From: Paraplanobispora takensis
Lineage (GTDB): Bacteria; Actinomycetota; Actinomycetes; Streptosporangiales; Streptosporangiaceae
NCBI RefSeq assembly: GCF_016863195.1
Contig: NZ_BOOK01000016.1
Coordinates: forward strand, 62,001 to 126,000
Length of the DNA: 64,000 nt
Direction of reading: 5' to 3'
Each line of letters starts with the position of its first letter. The stretch's first letter is position 1. The translations under genes were made by a program, and so were the position numbers. The notes beneath the pieces were generated by a model that worked only from the letters and a program-made list of their open reading frames with translations, ran no database searches and was not told where the DNA came from. Below are positions 36,742-46,173 of the stretch, in pieces.

Positions 36742-37694
36742 CGACCGTTTCGAGCACCGTCACGGTGACGCAGTCCGGAGCCAGGGGCGCCGCCCAGCGC
36801 GTCCGCCAGAGCCTGACGAGCAGGACCGCCGGCATCGTGGCGATCGTCATCGCGCTCCTGTGGACCACCCCGACCTTCGGGCTGTTCCTGTCGTCGCTGC
36901 GGCCCGAGGACCAGATCAAGACCACCGGCTGGTGGACGTTCTTCGCCGACCCGCAGCTGACCCTGGAGAACTACCGGCAGGTGCTGTTCAGCACCTCCTC
37001 GTCCTCCGGGCAGATGGCCAGCTTCCTGATCAACTCGATCGTCATCACGATCCCGTCGGTGCTGTTCCCGCTGGCCTTCGCCGCCTTCGCGGCCTACGCG
37101 CTGGCCTGGGTGCCCTTCCGCGGGCGCAACCTGATCTACATCGGCATCTTCGCCCTGCAGGTGGTCCCGCTGCAGATGGCGCTGGTGCCGCTGCTGTCGT
37201 TCTTCTCCGAGGGCGTCTCGGTGTTCGGAACGCAGATCATGCCCGCCTGGGAGCTGGAGGGCGCCTCCCGCTTCGCGCAGGTGTGGTTCGCCCACACCTG
37301 CTTCGCCCTGCCGCTGGGCGTCTTCCTGCTGCACAACTTCATGTCGGAGCTGCCCGGCGAGCTGATCGAGGCGGCCCGGGTGGACGGCGCCACCCACGGC
37401 GTGATCTTCCGGAGGCTGATCCTGCCGCTGGTCGCGCCCGCCCTGGCGGCTTTCGGCATCTTCCAGTTCCTGTGGGTCTGGAACGACCTGCTGGTCGGCC
37501 TGATCTTCGCCGGAGGCACGGCCGAGACCGCCCCCATGACGGTCCGGCTGGCCCAGATGGCCGGGACGAAGGGCAACGAGTGGCAGCGCCTGACCGCCGG
37601 GGCGTTCGTCTCGGTGATCGTCCCGCTGATCGTCTTCCTGTCGATGCAGCGTTACTTCGTCCGCGGACTGCTTGCGGGCAGTGTCAAGGGCTGA
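36738..37694 (+). CDS. Sugar ABC transporter permease (MalG-like)
   Basis: 318 residues from the ATG overlapping the MalF-like stop. Six membrane helices and the EAA loop EAARVDGATHGVIFRRLILP, typical of MalG. It pairs with the preceding permease. No ATPase gene follows; in actinomycetes such importers are commonly energised by a shared MsiK-type ATPase encoded elsewhere. Confidence 0.92.
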   Translation: MTTVSSTVTVTQSGARGAAQRVRQSLTSRTAGIVAIVIALLWTTPTFGLFLSSLRPEDQIKTTGWWTFFADPQLTLENYRQVLFSTSSSSGQMASFLINSIVITIPSVLFPLAFAAFAAYALAWVPFRGRNLIYIGIFALQVVPLQMALVPLLSFFSEGVSVFGTQIMPAWELEGASRFAQVWFAHTCFALPLGVFLLHNFMSELPGELIEAARVDGATHGVIFRRLILPLVAPALAAFGIFQFLWVWNDLLVGLIFAGGTAETAPMTVRLAQMAGTKGNEWQRLTAGAFVSVIVPLIVFLSMQRYFVRGLLAGSVKG

Positions 37695-37753
37695 TGCCGC
37701 CGCGGGCGCCCGGGCATGGGACCGGGCTCCCGTGAAGATCCACGACGTGTCCT

Positions 37754-37791
37754 CCGATGGACTATCGTCGTGCCAACCGAAGGTCTATCGG
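37754..37791. promoter_or_regulatory. Imperfect inverted repeat upstream of LacI repressor 2
   Basis: CCGATGGAC (37754-37762) and GTCTATCGG (37783-37791) pair at eight of nine positions. The right arm overlaps the GGAGG ribosome site of the repressor gene, so it may be an autoregulatory or translational-control element. It does not match the GAGAGCGCTCTC operator. Confidence 0.35.
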
Positions 37792-37799
37792 AGGCCCGC

Positions 37800-38795
37800 A
37801 TGAAGCGCCCCACCCTGGAGGCGGTCGCCGCCCGCGCGGGAGTGTCCCGGGCCACCGTCTCCCGGGTGGTCAACGGCCACCCGACCGTCGCCCCCGACAT
37901 CCGCGACGTGGTGATGCGAGCGGTGGAGGAGCTGGGCTACGTCCCCAACGCCGCCGCCCGCACGCTGGTCAACCAGCGCACCGACTCCATCGCCCTGGTC
38001 GTCTCCGAGTCGCCCACCCGGGTGTTCTCCGACGACCCGATGTTCTCCACCGTGATCCGCTCGGCCAGCGCCGAGCTGGAGGCGGCCGACAAGCAGGTCG
38101 TCCTGATGCTGACGGGGTCGGCCAGGAGCCACGCCCGGGTGGAGCGCTACATCGCCGGGGGCCACGTGGACGGCGTAATGATCATTTCGATGCACGGCGC
38201 CGACCCGCTGCCCGTCGCGGTCACCCGCATGCGCATCCCCGCCGTCTCCTACGGCCGGCCCGCCGTACCGGTGGACCTGCCCTACGTCGACAACGACAAC
38301 GTGGGCGGCGCCGAGACGGCCGTGCGTCACCTGATCGAGGCCGGGCGGCGCCGCATCGCCACCGTCGCCGGGCCCCAGGACATGATCGGGGGCCAGGACC
38401 GCCTGGCCGGCTACCGCAACGTCATGCGCGGCTCCGACCACCGCTCGATCGTCGCGGTCGGCGACTTCACCCGCGAGTCCGGCGCCATCGCGATGCGCCA
38501 GCTCCTGGAGGACGACCCGAAGCTCGACGCCGTCTTCGTCGCCAACGACCTGATGGCGATCGGCGCGCTGCAGGCGCTGCGCCAGGCCGGCCGGCGGGTC
38601 CCGGACGACGTGGCCGTGGTGGGCTTCGACGACATCGAGGCGGCCCGCTACACCGAGCCGCCCCTGACCACGATGCGCCAGCCCGTCGTCGAGCAGGCCG
38701 CCGCCATGGTCCGTCTGCTGCTCGGCCTGACCACCGGCGGCCCGGCCGACCCGATCATGCTCCCCACCGAACTCGTCGTCCGCGAATCCGCCTGA
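37800..38795 (+). CDS. LacI-family repressor 2 of the beta-glucan locus
   Basis: 331 residues from the ATG at 37800, GGAGG just upstream. HTH TLEAVAARAGVSRATVSRVVNG and hinge ELGYVPNAAARTL are nearly identical to repressor 1, and similarity runs through the ligand domain (for example RRRIATVAGPQDMI, SIVAVGDFTRESGA). By eye roughly two-thirds of positions match. It lies 105 bases after the permease gene and may be cotranscribed with the importer. The two repressors may form mixed dimers or answer to different sugars. Confidence 0.9.
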   Translation: MKRPTLEAVAARAGVSRATVSRVVNGHPTVAPDIRDVVMRAVEELGYVPNAAARTLVNQRTDSIALVVSESPTRVFSDDPMFSTVIRSASAELEAADKQVVLMLTGSARSHARVERYIAGGHVDGVMIISMHGADPLPVAVTRMRIPAVSYGRPAVPVDLPYVDNDNVGGAETAVRHLIEAGRRRIATVAGPQDMIGGQDRLAGYRNVMRGSDHRSIVAVGDFTRESGAIAMRQLLEDDPKLDAVFVANDLMAIGALQALRQAGRRVPDDVAVVGFDDIEAARYTEPPLTTMRQPVVEQAAAMVRLLLGLTTGGPADPIMLPTELVVRESA

Positions 38796-38866
38796 GACCC
38801 GATCCCCGCACCCGGGCGGGTTGAAGCCGTCCGCGGCCGGATGGATCATTCAGTGCGGAGGTGATC

Positions 38867-39292
38867 GTGGCCGGGGTCGGATGGGACAGGATGACTGACG
38901 CCGATTTCGAGAACATCGGCGATCCCGCCGTGCAGGCCGAGATCCTGGCCGTCGGCGAGGAACTGCGCTTCCCCCCGCGCCGCAACCGCCGCAGGGACGA
39001 GGGGTGGGTCAGGGGCAGGGAGGGGAAGATCGCCTGGCGGCGCGGGTTGTCGGACCGGGCCGCCGCCCTGGCCGACGACCTGCCGGCCGGGCCGGACTAC
39101 GCCGATCTCCCCGATGACGACGACCTCGTGGGCGAGCGGTGGTGGGAGGACCGCAGGCGGGCGTGGGACTACTACCTGATCTATCGCGACCCGACCCCGG
39201 CGGAGTACGAGGCCGCGCTCCGGCAGGGGGAGGCGATCAGCCGGTGGGTGGTGCGGATCCTGCACGTCTCCGACATGGTGCGCCTGCTCTGA
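38867..39292 (+). CDS. Hypothetical acidic/basic small protein
   Basis: 141 residues from the GTG at 38867, preceded by GGAGGTGATC at 38857-38866, an unusually perfect anti-16S match. GTG at 38861 and ATG at 38891 are alternatives. The protein has a charged Arg-rich middle (PPRRNRRRDEGWVRGREGK), an Asp-rich stretch and a C-terminal helical part with WWEDRRRAWDYYLIYRDPTPAEYEAALR. No family recognised. Convergent with the Phd antitoxin gene 17 bases away, so not cotranscribed with it. Confidence 0.6.
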   Translation: MAGVGWDRMTDADFENIGDPAVQAEILAVGEELRFPPRRNRRRDEGWVRGREGKIAWRRGLSDRAAALADDLPAGPDYADLPDDDDLVGERWWEDRRRAWDYYLIYRDPTPAEYEAALRQGEAISRWVVRILHVSDMVRLL

Positions 39293-39309
39293 CGCCCGCC
39301 GTGTGCCGG

Positions 39310-39618
39310 TTACGGCAGGTCGAGGCCGAGCCGCTTGGCCACCTCGGCGCTCGACCAGCCCTGCGGCTCCGTGCCGGCCCGGTCGCGTTCGCCGAGGAGG
39401 GCGCCGTGCTCCTCCAGCAGGCGGGCGACGAGTTCCCCTTCGAGCCCCTTGCCCATCAGGGGGGTGATGAGGGCCACGAACCGCCCGTGGCGCGTGATGA
39501 CCGCCGGTTTCCCCGAGTCGTTGATCTCCTGGATGACCTCGGCGGTCCTCTGGTTCAGGTCGCGCATCTTGTAGATCTGCATGTCCGCCCGGCCGATCCG
39601 TCGCTTCTTCGCCGTCAT
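39310..39618 (-). CDS. Phd/YefM-family antitoxin without adjacent toxin
   Basis: 102 residues from the ATG at 39618 (AGGGG five bases upstream); GTG at 39624 would add two. The Phd/YefM core is KMRDLNQRTAEVIQEINDSGKPAVITRHGRFVALITPL: N-terminal DNA-binding half, then a toxin-binding acidic/hydrophobic tail. No toxin gene follows, since the next gene downstream is convergent and unrelated. A palindrome at 39640-39659 covers the promoter position and is the likely self-operator. Confidence 0.85.
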   Translation of the reverse strand: MTAKKRRIGRADMQIYKMRDLNQRTAEVIQEINDSGKPAVITRHGRFVALITPLMGKGLEGELVARLLEEHGALLGERDRAGTEPQGWSSAEVAKRLGLDLP

Positions 39619-39639
39619 GGGCACCCCTGCGGGAGCGGG

Positions 39640-39659
39640 TGTAGTACATTTGTACTACA
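39640..39659. promoter_or_regulatory. Palindromic operator upstream of the Phd antitoxin
   Basis: TGTAGTACA (39640-39648), TT, TGTACTACA (39651-39659): nine-base perfect arms, 21 bases upstream of the antitoxin ATG. Phd/YefM proteins bind such palindromes at their own promoters. Confidence 0.7.
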
Positions 39660-39710
39660 ACTGCCCTCTCATCACGAGCTGATGCGCCGGCGGCGCGAGA
39701 GGACCGGGTG

Positions 39711-40640
39711 ATGCACGCGTCCGGGATCGAGTTCTCCCCGTCGGTCGCCAATGACGTCTCCCACGCCTCCGACCTGCGCGCGGCCGCCCGCTGGCTGGTG
39801 GGGGCCAGCGCCACCGTCGTCGCCGCCCTGGTGGCGGGCCTGCAGCTGCGCGACCTGGACGGCCTGGACGACGTCGGCCCCTGGGCGGTGACCGTGGCCC
39901 TGACGGCCGTCCTGGGGACGCTGGCGAGCGTGGTCTGGACGCTCTACCGGGCGGCCGAGGTCCTGTCGGTGCCCCAGCGCAGCATCGACGAGCTGTCCGA
40001 GCTCGACCGCGAGGACCAGGGCGACTATCCGAACCCCCGCCTCGTCGCCCCGGCCACGGGCCTGATCCGCTATCTGGTGGTGGAGCGCCGCGCCGACCTG
40101 CTGGGCGCCTCCCGCGACGCGATCTGGCAGCTGACCCAGGACCACAACAAAGCCCATCGGGCGCTGCTGGCCAGTCAGCCGGTGGAGGCGGTGGAGATCG
40201 GCGGCCGCGTCTACGACCTGCGCTCGGCCGCCGACAGCGCCGCGCTGTCCAGTCTCGCGACGGACCTCGAACGGCGGGTCCAGCGCGTCGTCGACGCGGC
40301 CTCGGCCTATGAGACCCAGCGGCGCTACGAGCGCCTCGCCAGGGGCCTGCGGTGGGCCGGGGTGCCCTTCGTCGCCAGCCTCCTGGTCCTCACCTGGCTG
40401 ACGACCCTGCCCCCGCGCCTGGCGCAGGTCACGACGCCCACCCCGATCGAGGTCCTGATGCCCGCCGGCATGCCCTGCGGCGGACGGACGCTGCAGGGCA
40501 TGGCGGTGGGAGGGACGATGGACGCCCCGATCGTGGTGCTGCCCGCCCAGCAGGGGTGCCCCCCGCGCAAGCTGAGCGACACACGGGACCTCGTCGTCAT
40601 CCCGCGGCCGGTGGAGGCGATCCCGCAGCCGACCGGATAG
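39711..40640 (+). CDS. Hypothetical membrane protein
   Basis: 309 residues from the ATG at 39711; the adjacent GTG at 39708 is also possible, with GAGAGGA upstream. Two membrane helices near residues 26-45 and 60-80, a long cytoplasmic helical middle (about 85-225), one further helix (about 230-250) and an extracellular-looking C terminus with two cysteines (MPCGG, QQGCPPR). No family recognised. Divergent from the antitoxin gene; its 5' end lies beside the palindrome, so it could share that control. Confidence 0.65.
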   Translation: MHASGIEFSPSVANDVSHASDLRAAARWLVGASATVVAALVAGLQLRDLDGLDDVGPWAVTVALTAVLGTLASVVWTLYRAAEVLSVPQRSIDELSELDREDQGDYPNPRLVAPATGLIRYLVVERRADLLGASRDAIWQLTQDHNKAHRALLASQPVEAVEIGGRVYDLRSAADSAALSSLATDLERRVQRVVDAASAYETQRRYERLARGLRWAGVPFVASLLVLTWLTTLPPRLAQVTTPTPIEVLMPAGMPCGGRTLQGMAVGGTMDAPIVVLPAQQGCPPRKLSDTRDLVVIPRPVEAIPQPTG

Positions 40641-40675
40641 GCCCGGCCGGCGGCGGGACCGCGGCGCTTCCACTT

Positions 40676-40693
40676 ACGGGGACTCCTCCCCGT
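40676..40693. terminator. Hairpin between convergent genes
   Basis: ACGGGGA (40676-40682), a four-base loop and TCCCCGT (40687-40693), between the membrane protein and general stress protein genes. Confidence 0.5.
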
Positions 40694-40713
40694 GCCGCCT
40701 TGAGCACCCCGTC

Positions 40714-41442
40714 TCAGTGGCGTCGCTGCTCAGAGGTGAGGGGACGGTCCTCGGCGGGGTCGTGCCGGCGGGCCTGGGGGACGGGCGGGGCGGAGGGGTC
40801 CTGCGCCCCGGTGGCGGGCGGCGTCACGGACTGGTCGTACGGCTGCGCGACGGGAGGCGTCACGGACTGGTCGTACGGCTGCGCGGCGGGACGCCCGGTC
40901 GCCGGGTCGTACACGCCCGCCGACGCCGGGGGCTCGACCACCACGGTGTCGGCCGCGGCCGGGCGGTGGCCGCCCTCCAGGACCGCGCGGGCGTGGTCGA
41001 GGTGGGAGGCGGCGACCAGCACGTCGTAGCGGCCCGCGACGATGGCGCTGCGCGAGGCGAAGTCGCGCTTGCCGCCGGTGAAGAAGTGGTTGATGAACCC
41101 GAACGCGGCGCCCATCACCGCGCCCCACAGTCCCGCCCACAGCACGAGCACGATGAACGACATCGTGGTCGAGGTGAACAGGCCGAGGAACGCCCCGACC
41201 ACGAGGCCGAAGACCAGGCCGCTCCCGGCTCCGGCGAGCGCCGCCCGGCCGTTGGTCATCCTGCCGGTGACGGTCTCCTCCAGCCGGAGGTCGCTGCCGA
41301 CGATCGCCGTGTTCTCGACGGGGAAGCCCGCGTCCGAGAGGGCGTCGACGGCCCGCTGCGCGGCAAGGTAGTTGTCGTATCCGACCAGGGTCCTGCGGTC
41401 GACGACGACCGGTGTGTCCAGACCCACGGGTAGCTGTGCCAT
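40714..41442 (-). CDS. General stress protein-like (YflT/GSP17M-type) membrane protein
   Basis: 242 residues. The N-terminal domain (GYDNYLAAQRAVDALSDAGFPVENTAIVGSDLR) is the ferredoxin-like general stress protein 17M module. It is followed by two glycine-rich membrane helices with a short turn (about 70-120), then VLVAASHLDHARAVLE. The C-terminal 80 residues are a hydrophilic tail with an exact 12-residue repeat (AQPYDQSVTPPV/A). Commonly found in stress regulons of actinomycetes; no regulatory site identified here. Confidence 0.8.
   Translation of the reverse strand: MAQLPVGLDTPVVVDRRTLVGYDNYLAAQRAVDALSDAGFPVENTAIVGSDLRLEETVTGRMTNGRAALAGAGSGLVFGLVVGAFLGLFTSTTMSFIVLVLWAGLWGAVMGAAFGFINHFFTGGKRDFASRSAIVAGRYDVLVAASHLDHARAVLEGGHRPAAADTVVVEPPASAGVYDPATGRPAAQPYDQSVTPPVAQPYDQSVTPPATGAQDPSAPPVPQARRHDPAEDRPLTSEQRRH
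40820..40891. repeat. 36-base in-frame tandem repeat
   Basis: Two adjacent 36-base units beginning GGCGTCACGGACTGGTCGTA in the 3' part of the general stress protein gene, encoding the repeated PYDQSVTPP segment. Confidence 0.8.
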
Positions 41443-41628
41443 GTCCTTTCGCCCTTCCGAGTGAGAGTGACTCGGGGAAGCGGGCTACCCGGGGCGCCGG
41501 TGAGGATGCATGCCCCGCCGGGTTTTCCCGTCACCGGAGCCCCCGGCGCCCGCGCCCCGGGCCGTGCGAGGGTCCGGGACGCGGGGGCGCGGGGGCGCGG
41601 TGCGGGGAGCGGGAAGGGCGGCCGGGGA

Positions 41629-43074
<1,446 letters not shown>

Positions 43075-43204
43075 CTACCTTATGCGGTGAATGGATATGG
43101 GGCTTCATTCCCCGTTTGCCCACCTCCCATGGGGGACAACTCGGTCCGCGCGGGGGTTAAGATCCGATTCGCGTGTTTTATCGGGGTGGCCATCAGGAGG
43201 CGCT

Positions 43205-43672
43205 GTGATCATTGTTGATCGACCGGAGACGCTCGTCGTGGGCCATGCCGTACGGACCTCCAACGCCGAGGAGATGGACCCCGCGCGGGCGAAGCTGCCG
43301 GCGCTGTGGCAGCGGGCGGGGGCTCCCGGAGCCTTCGCGTACGTGCCGGGCCGGGTGGACGAGAACCTGTACGCGGTCCTGACGGACTACGAGAGCGACC
43401 ACCACGGTGCCTACACCCAGATCGTCGGGGTGGCCGTGCGCGCCTTCGCCGCGCTGCCCGAGGGCATGGTCGCGGTCCGGGTGCCCGCCGTCCCGGCGCT
43501 GAAGCTGGAGGCCCGCGGGCCGATGCCGGGCGCCCTCATCGACTCCTGGCAGCAGCTGTGGAAGCACACCGAGTCCGGCGGCACCCCGGCCCGCGCCTTC
43601 ACCACCGACCTGGAGATCCACCACCCCGGAGGCGTGGACCTCCACATCGCGATCTTCCCGCCGATGCGCTGA
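43205..43672 (+). CDS. GyrI-like/AraC effector-binding domain protein
   Basis: 155 residues from the GTG at 43205, with AGGAGG four bases upstream. A single domain with the GyrI/SOUL-like pattern: a VVGHAVRTSNAEEMD start, YAVLTDYESDHHGAYTQIVGVAV, alternating strands, and the typical ending FTTDLEIHHPGGVDLHIAI. No DNA-binding domain, so it is a stand-alone small-molecule-binding or inhibitor protein. Convergent with the exporter operon. Confidence 0.8.
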   Translation: MIIVDRPETLVVGHAVRTSNAEEMDPARAKLPALWQRAGAPGAFAYVPGRVDENLYAVLTDYESDHHGAYTQIVGVAVRAFAALPEGMVAVRVPAVPALKLEARGPMPGALIDSWQQLWKHTESGGTPARAFTTDLEIHHPGGVDLHIAIFPPMR

Positions 43673-43685
43673 GCGGCCCCGGGTC

Positions 43686-44222
43686 TCAGTCGTCGTCGTC
43701 CGGCGGCGGGTCGGGCAGCCGCCAGCAGGAGACGATCAGCGGAAGCACGAAGTGGGTCAGGGCCAGCGCCAGGAACAGATAGAGCATCGCCGACCCGGGC
43801 ACGGTGTGCCCGCGTCCCTGGAACATGCCGTTGACCAGGAACACGACGGCCAGGGCGGCGAGGATCGTGGTCGTCGCCCGCTGGGCCAGCGCGACGGCGC
43901 GCAGCCGCTCGCCCAGCTGGCGCTCGTCCAGCTGTTGCTCGGCGAGCGCGGTGACGCCGCGGGTGGCGACGTTCATCAGCGTCACGGCCGGGAGATAGAC
44001 CAGCCCCATGACCACCAGCAGGGTCAGGACGATCCAGCGCTGGGCCTCGGTCGGGCCCATCACCCATGCCACCACGGCGTTCACCCAGCTCAGCGCCAGA
44101 GCGAGCGCGGCGCCCGCGGCGAGCAGCCGCCGGCGCTCCCGCGTGGCGTACCAGGCGGGCAGCATGTCACGCTGCATCACCTCGGCCTGTGAGCGCTGCC
44201 AGCGCTCCTTCCAGCCGGTCAT
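43686..44222 (-). CDS. Small membrane protein of the ABC exporter operon
   Basis: 178 residues from the ATG at 44222, which overlaps the stop of the XRE gene. Four membrane helices (about 33-52, 63-83, 110-130, 145-165) with a charged N terminus and an acidic tail (PPPDDDD). No recognised family. Tight coupling to an XRE regulator is a common pairing for a sensor or modulator; its function is unknown. Confidence 0.75.
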   Translation of the reverse strand: MTGWKERWQRSQAEVMQRDMLPAWYATRERRRLLAAGAALALALSWVNAVVAWVMGPTEAQRWIVLTLLVVMGLVYLPAVTLMNVATRGVTALAEQQLDERQLGERLRAVALAQRATTTILAALAVVFLVNGMFQGRGHTVPGSAMLYLFLALALTHFVLPLIVSCWRLPDPPPDDDD

Positions 44223-44458
44223 CACTTCACCTCGCTGCCCAGCCGGGGGAACGGCTTGAGGGAGAACACGACTTCCATGGGAACCTCGAAATACTCGGCG
44301 ATGCGCAGGGCGAGGTACAGGCTCGGGCTGTACTCGCCGCGCTCCAGATAACCGACCGTCTGATAGTGCACACCCAGCGCCGCCGCCAGGTCCTTGCGTG
44401 AGATCCCGCGCTCGGCCCTGAGCATCGGGATGCGGTTGTACACCTCTTCCGCGGACAT
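44222..44458 (-). CDS. XRE-family helix-turn-helix regulator
   Basis: 78 residues, essentially only a Cro/CI-type HTH: IPMLRAERGISRKDLAAALGVHYQTVGYLERGEYSPSLYLALRIAEYF. Resembles the short regulators paired with membrane proteins and ABC-2 transporters. Third gene of a four-gene operon (ATPase, permease, XRE, membrane protein). It is a candidate for binding the palindrome at 46174-46197 upstream of the operon. Confidence 0.88.
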   Translation of the reverse strand: MSAEEVYNRIPMLRAERGISRKDLAAALGVHYQTVGYLERGEYSPSLYLALRIAEYFEVPMEVVFSLKPFPRLGSEVK

Positions 44459-44488
44459 CGCAGCAGTCTCCCAGCCCGGGGGCCGCAG

Positions 44489-45319
44489 TCACGCGGCCTG
44501 CGTGGCGAGCTGCCGCTCGGCGAGCCGCGAGCCGGACTCCCGCCGGGTCATCCGGCGGATCAGGCCCGGCGCGAGCAGCATCCCGGCCACCGTCCAGGCG
44601 CCCAGCACGGCCGCGACGTACGGCAGGCGCCAGCTCCCGGCGATCTCGGCGACGAGCATCGAGTCGGGCAGGAACGCCGCGCGCAGGCCGAGCCCCTGCC
44701 AGTAGAGCGGGAACGCCTGCGCGACCCACTGGATCGCCTCCGGCATGGCCGTCACCGGGAACATGACGCCGGAGGGGACGAGCAGGAGCATCATCGGCAG
44801 GGCCACCATCCCGGCCCCGGACTTCGAGCTGGGCAGCAGGCAGCCGATCGCGGCGCCCAGCGGCACGACGGCGACGGTGCCCAGCACCAGCACCCACGCC
44901 AGCGTCAGCCAGTCCCGGGGAGGCGCGACGCCGCCCACGAGCACGGCCGTGGCCACCAGCAGCGCGCTCTGCAGGGCGATCTGGCACAGCACGGTCACCG
45001 CCCGCCCGGTGAGGTAGGCGGGGATCCCGCCGGGGACGGCGCGCAGCCGCAGCAGCGCCCCCTCCTCCCGGTCGGTGACCAGCGACAGCGGGAGGGTCAT
45101 CAGCCCGTTGGAGAAGACGGTGAAGGCCAGGAACCCGGCCGTCATGAACGTCGCGTTGGAGACGTCGGTCCCCTTCACGGGCCGGTCTCCCATCCACAGC
45201 AGCATCAGGGCGAAGAAGCCCACGGCGCCGATCAGCGTGCCGATCAGCTCCCTGCGGTTCCTGAGCAGGTGCATGTGCTCGGCCCAGCCCCGCCGCATCC
45301 CGATACGCAGTGCCCTCAT
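44489..45319 (-). CDS. ABC-2 type exporter permease
   Basis: 276 residues from the ATG at 45319; GTG at 45325 overlaps the ATPase stop and is an alternative start, with GGAGGG in range of both. Six membrane helices of the ABC2_membrane type, with EHMHLLRNRRELIGTLIG at the N terminus and VTDREEGALLRLRAVPGG before helix 3. Pore of the exporter. Substrate unknown; this class exports drugs, lipids or lantibiotics. Confidence 0.88.
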   Translation of the reverse strand: MRALRIGMRRGWAEHMHLLRNRRELIGTLIGAVGFFALMLLWMGDRPVKGTDVSNATFMTAGFLAFTVFSNGLMTLPLSLVTDREEGALLRLRAVPGGIPAYLTGRAVTVLCQIALQSALLVATAVLVGGVAPPRDWLTLAWVLVLGTVAVVPLGAAIGCLLPSSKSGAGMVALPMMLLLVPSGVMFPVTAMPEAIQWVAQAFPLYWQGLGLRAAFLPDSMLVAEIAGSWRLPYVAAVLGAWTVAGMLLAPGLIRRMTRRESGSRLAERQLATQAA

Positions 45320-45321
45320 GT

Positions 45322-46167
45322 TCACGCCGCCCTCCCGATCAGCTCCAGATAGCTCTCCTCCAGCGACGGCCGGCGGATCTCCAGTCCCGGCACCGGCCCG
45401 TCGAACCTCCTGTGCAGCTCCCACGCCGACCGCGAGGGGTCCGGGGTGGACAGCACCCGCTCCCGCCCGTCCTCGATCCAGCGCACGCTCGACTGCGCCT
45501 GCACCTCCCGCGCCAGCTCGCCGGGGGTGCCGCAGACGGCGATGCGCCCGCCGACCAGGATCGCGGTCCGGTGCGCCAGCTTCTCGGCCTCGGCCAGGTC
45601 GTGCGTGGTGAGCACCACGGTCATGCCGTCGTCGGCCGCCAGGCGGGTGAGCAGCAGGTGGAACTCGTGCCGGGCCTGCGGGTCGAAGCCCGTCGTCGGC
45701 TCGTCCAGGAACAGCAGCTCGGGCCGGCCGATGATGCCCAGCGCGACGTCCAGCCGGCGGCGCTGCCCGCCGGACAGGCGGCCGACCTGCTGCCCGGCCT
45801 GCTCCGTCAGCCCGACGGAGGCCAGCAGCTCGCCGGGGTCGCGCGGCGCGTCGTAGAAGCGGCTCAGGTGGACGACGAGCTCCCGCACGCCCCACCGGGT
45901 GTGGTCGCGCCAGTTCTGCAGCACGATCCCCAGCCGGGCCCGCCAGTCGTCGCCCCCCTTCTCGGGGTCCGTCCCGAGCACGCTCACCTCACCCGCCGAC
46001 CGCCTCCTGAAGCCCTCCAGGATCTCGATCGTGGTGGTCTTGCCCGCCCCGTTGGGGCCGAGGAGCGTGAAGATCTCCCCTCGCCGGATCTCCAGATCGA
46101 CTCCGCGCAACACGTCGGCCGCGCCGTACCGCATCCGCAGGCCGCGCACACTCACCGCAGTACTCAT
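45322..46167 (-). CDS. ABC exporter ATPase
   Basis: 281 residues. Walker A GPNGAGKTT near residues 38-46, signature LSGGQRRRLDVALG, Walker B LLFLDEPTTGFDP and H-loop TTHDLAEAE. DrrA/CcmA-type ATPase that pairs with the ABC-2 permease encoded next. No ribosome site precedes the ATG, which sits only seven bases from a large palindrome, so the transcript may be leaderless or nearly so. Confidence 0.92.
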   Translation of the reverse strand: MSTAVSVRGLRMRYGAADVLRGVDLEIRRGEIFTLLGPNGAGKTTTIEILEGFRRRSAGEVSVLGTDPEKGGDDWRARLGIVLQNWRDHTRWGVRELVVHLSRFYDAPRDPGELLASVGLTEQAGQQVGRLSGGQRRRLDVALGIIGRPELLFLDEPTTGFDPQARHEFHLLLTRLAADDGMTVVLTTHDLAEAEKLAHRTAILVGGRIAVCGTPGELAREVQAQSSVRWIEDGRERVLSTPDPSRSAWELHRRFDGPVPGLEIRRPSLEESYLELIGRAA

Positions 46168-46173
46168 GCGGAT

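Noticed and set aside
38867-39292. Toxin partner for the Phd antitoxin
   Set aside because: The gene is convergent with the antitoxin, larger than usual toxins, and shows no Doc/YoeB/PIN motif.
40820-40891. Possible CRISPR-like repeats
   Set aside because: Two adjacent in-frame 36-base units without spacers, inside a coding gene.
41492-41551. Inverted repeat GGGCGCCGG/CCGGCGCCC downstream of guaB1
   Set aside because: 42-base spacer with competing shorter pairings inside; not convincing as a single terminator.
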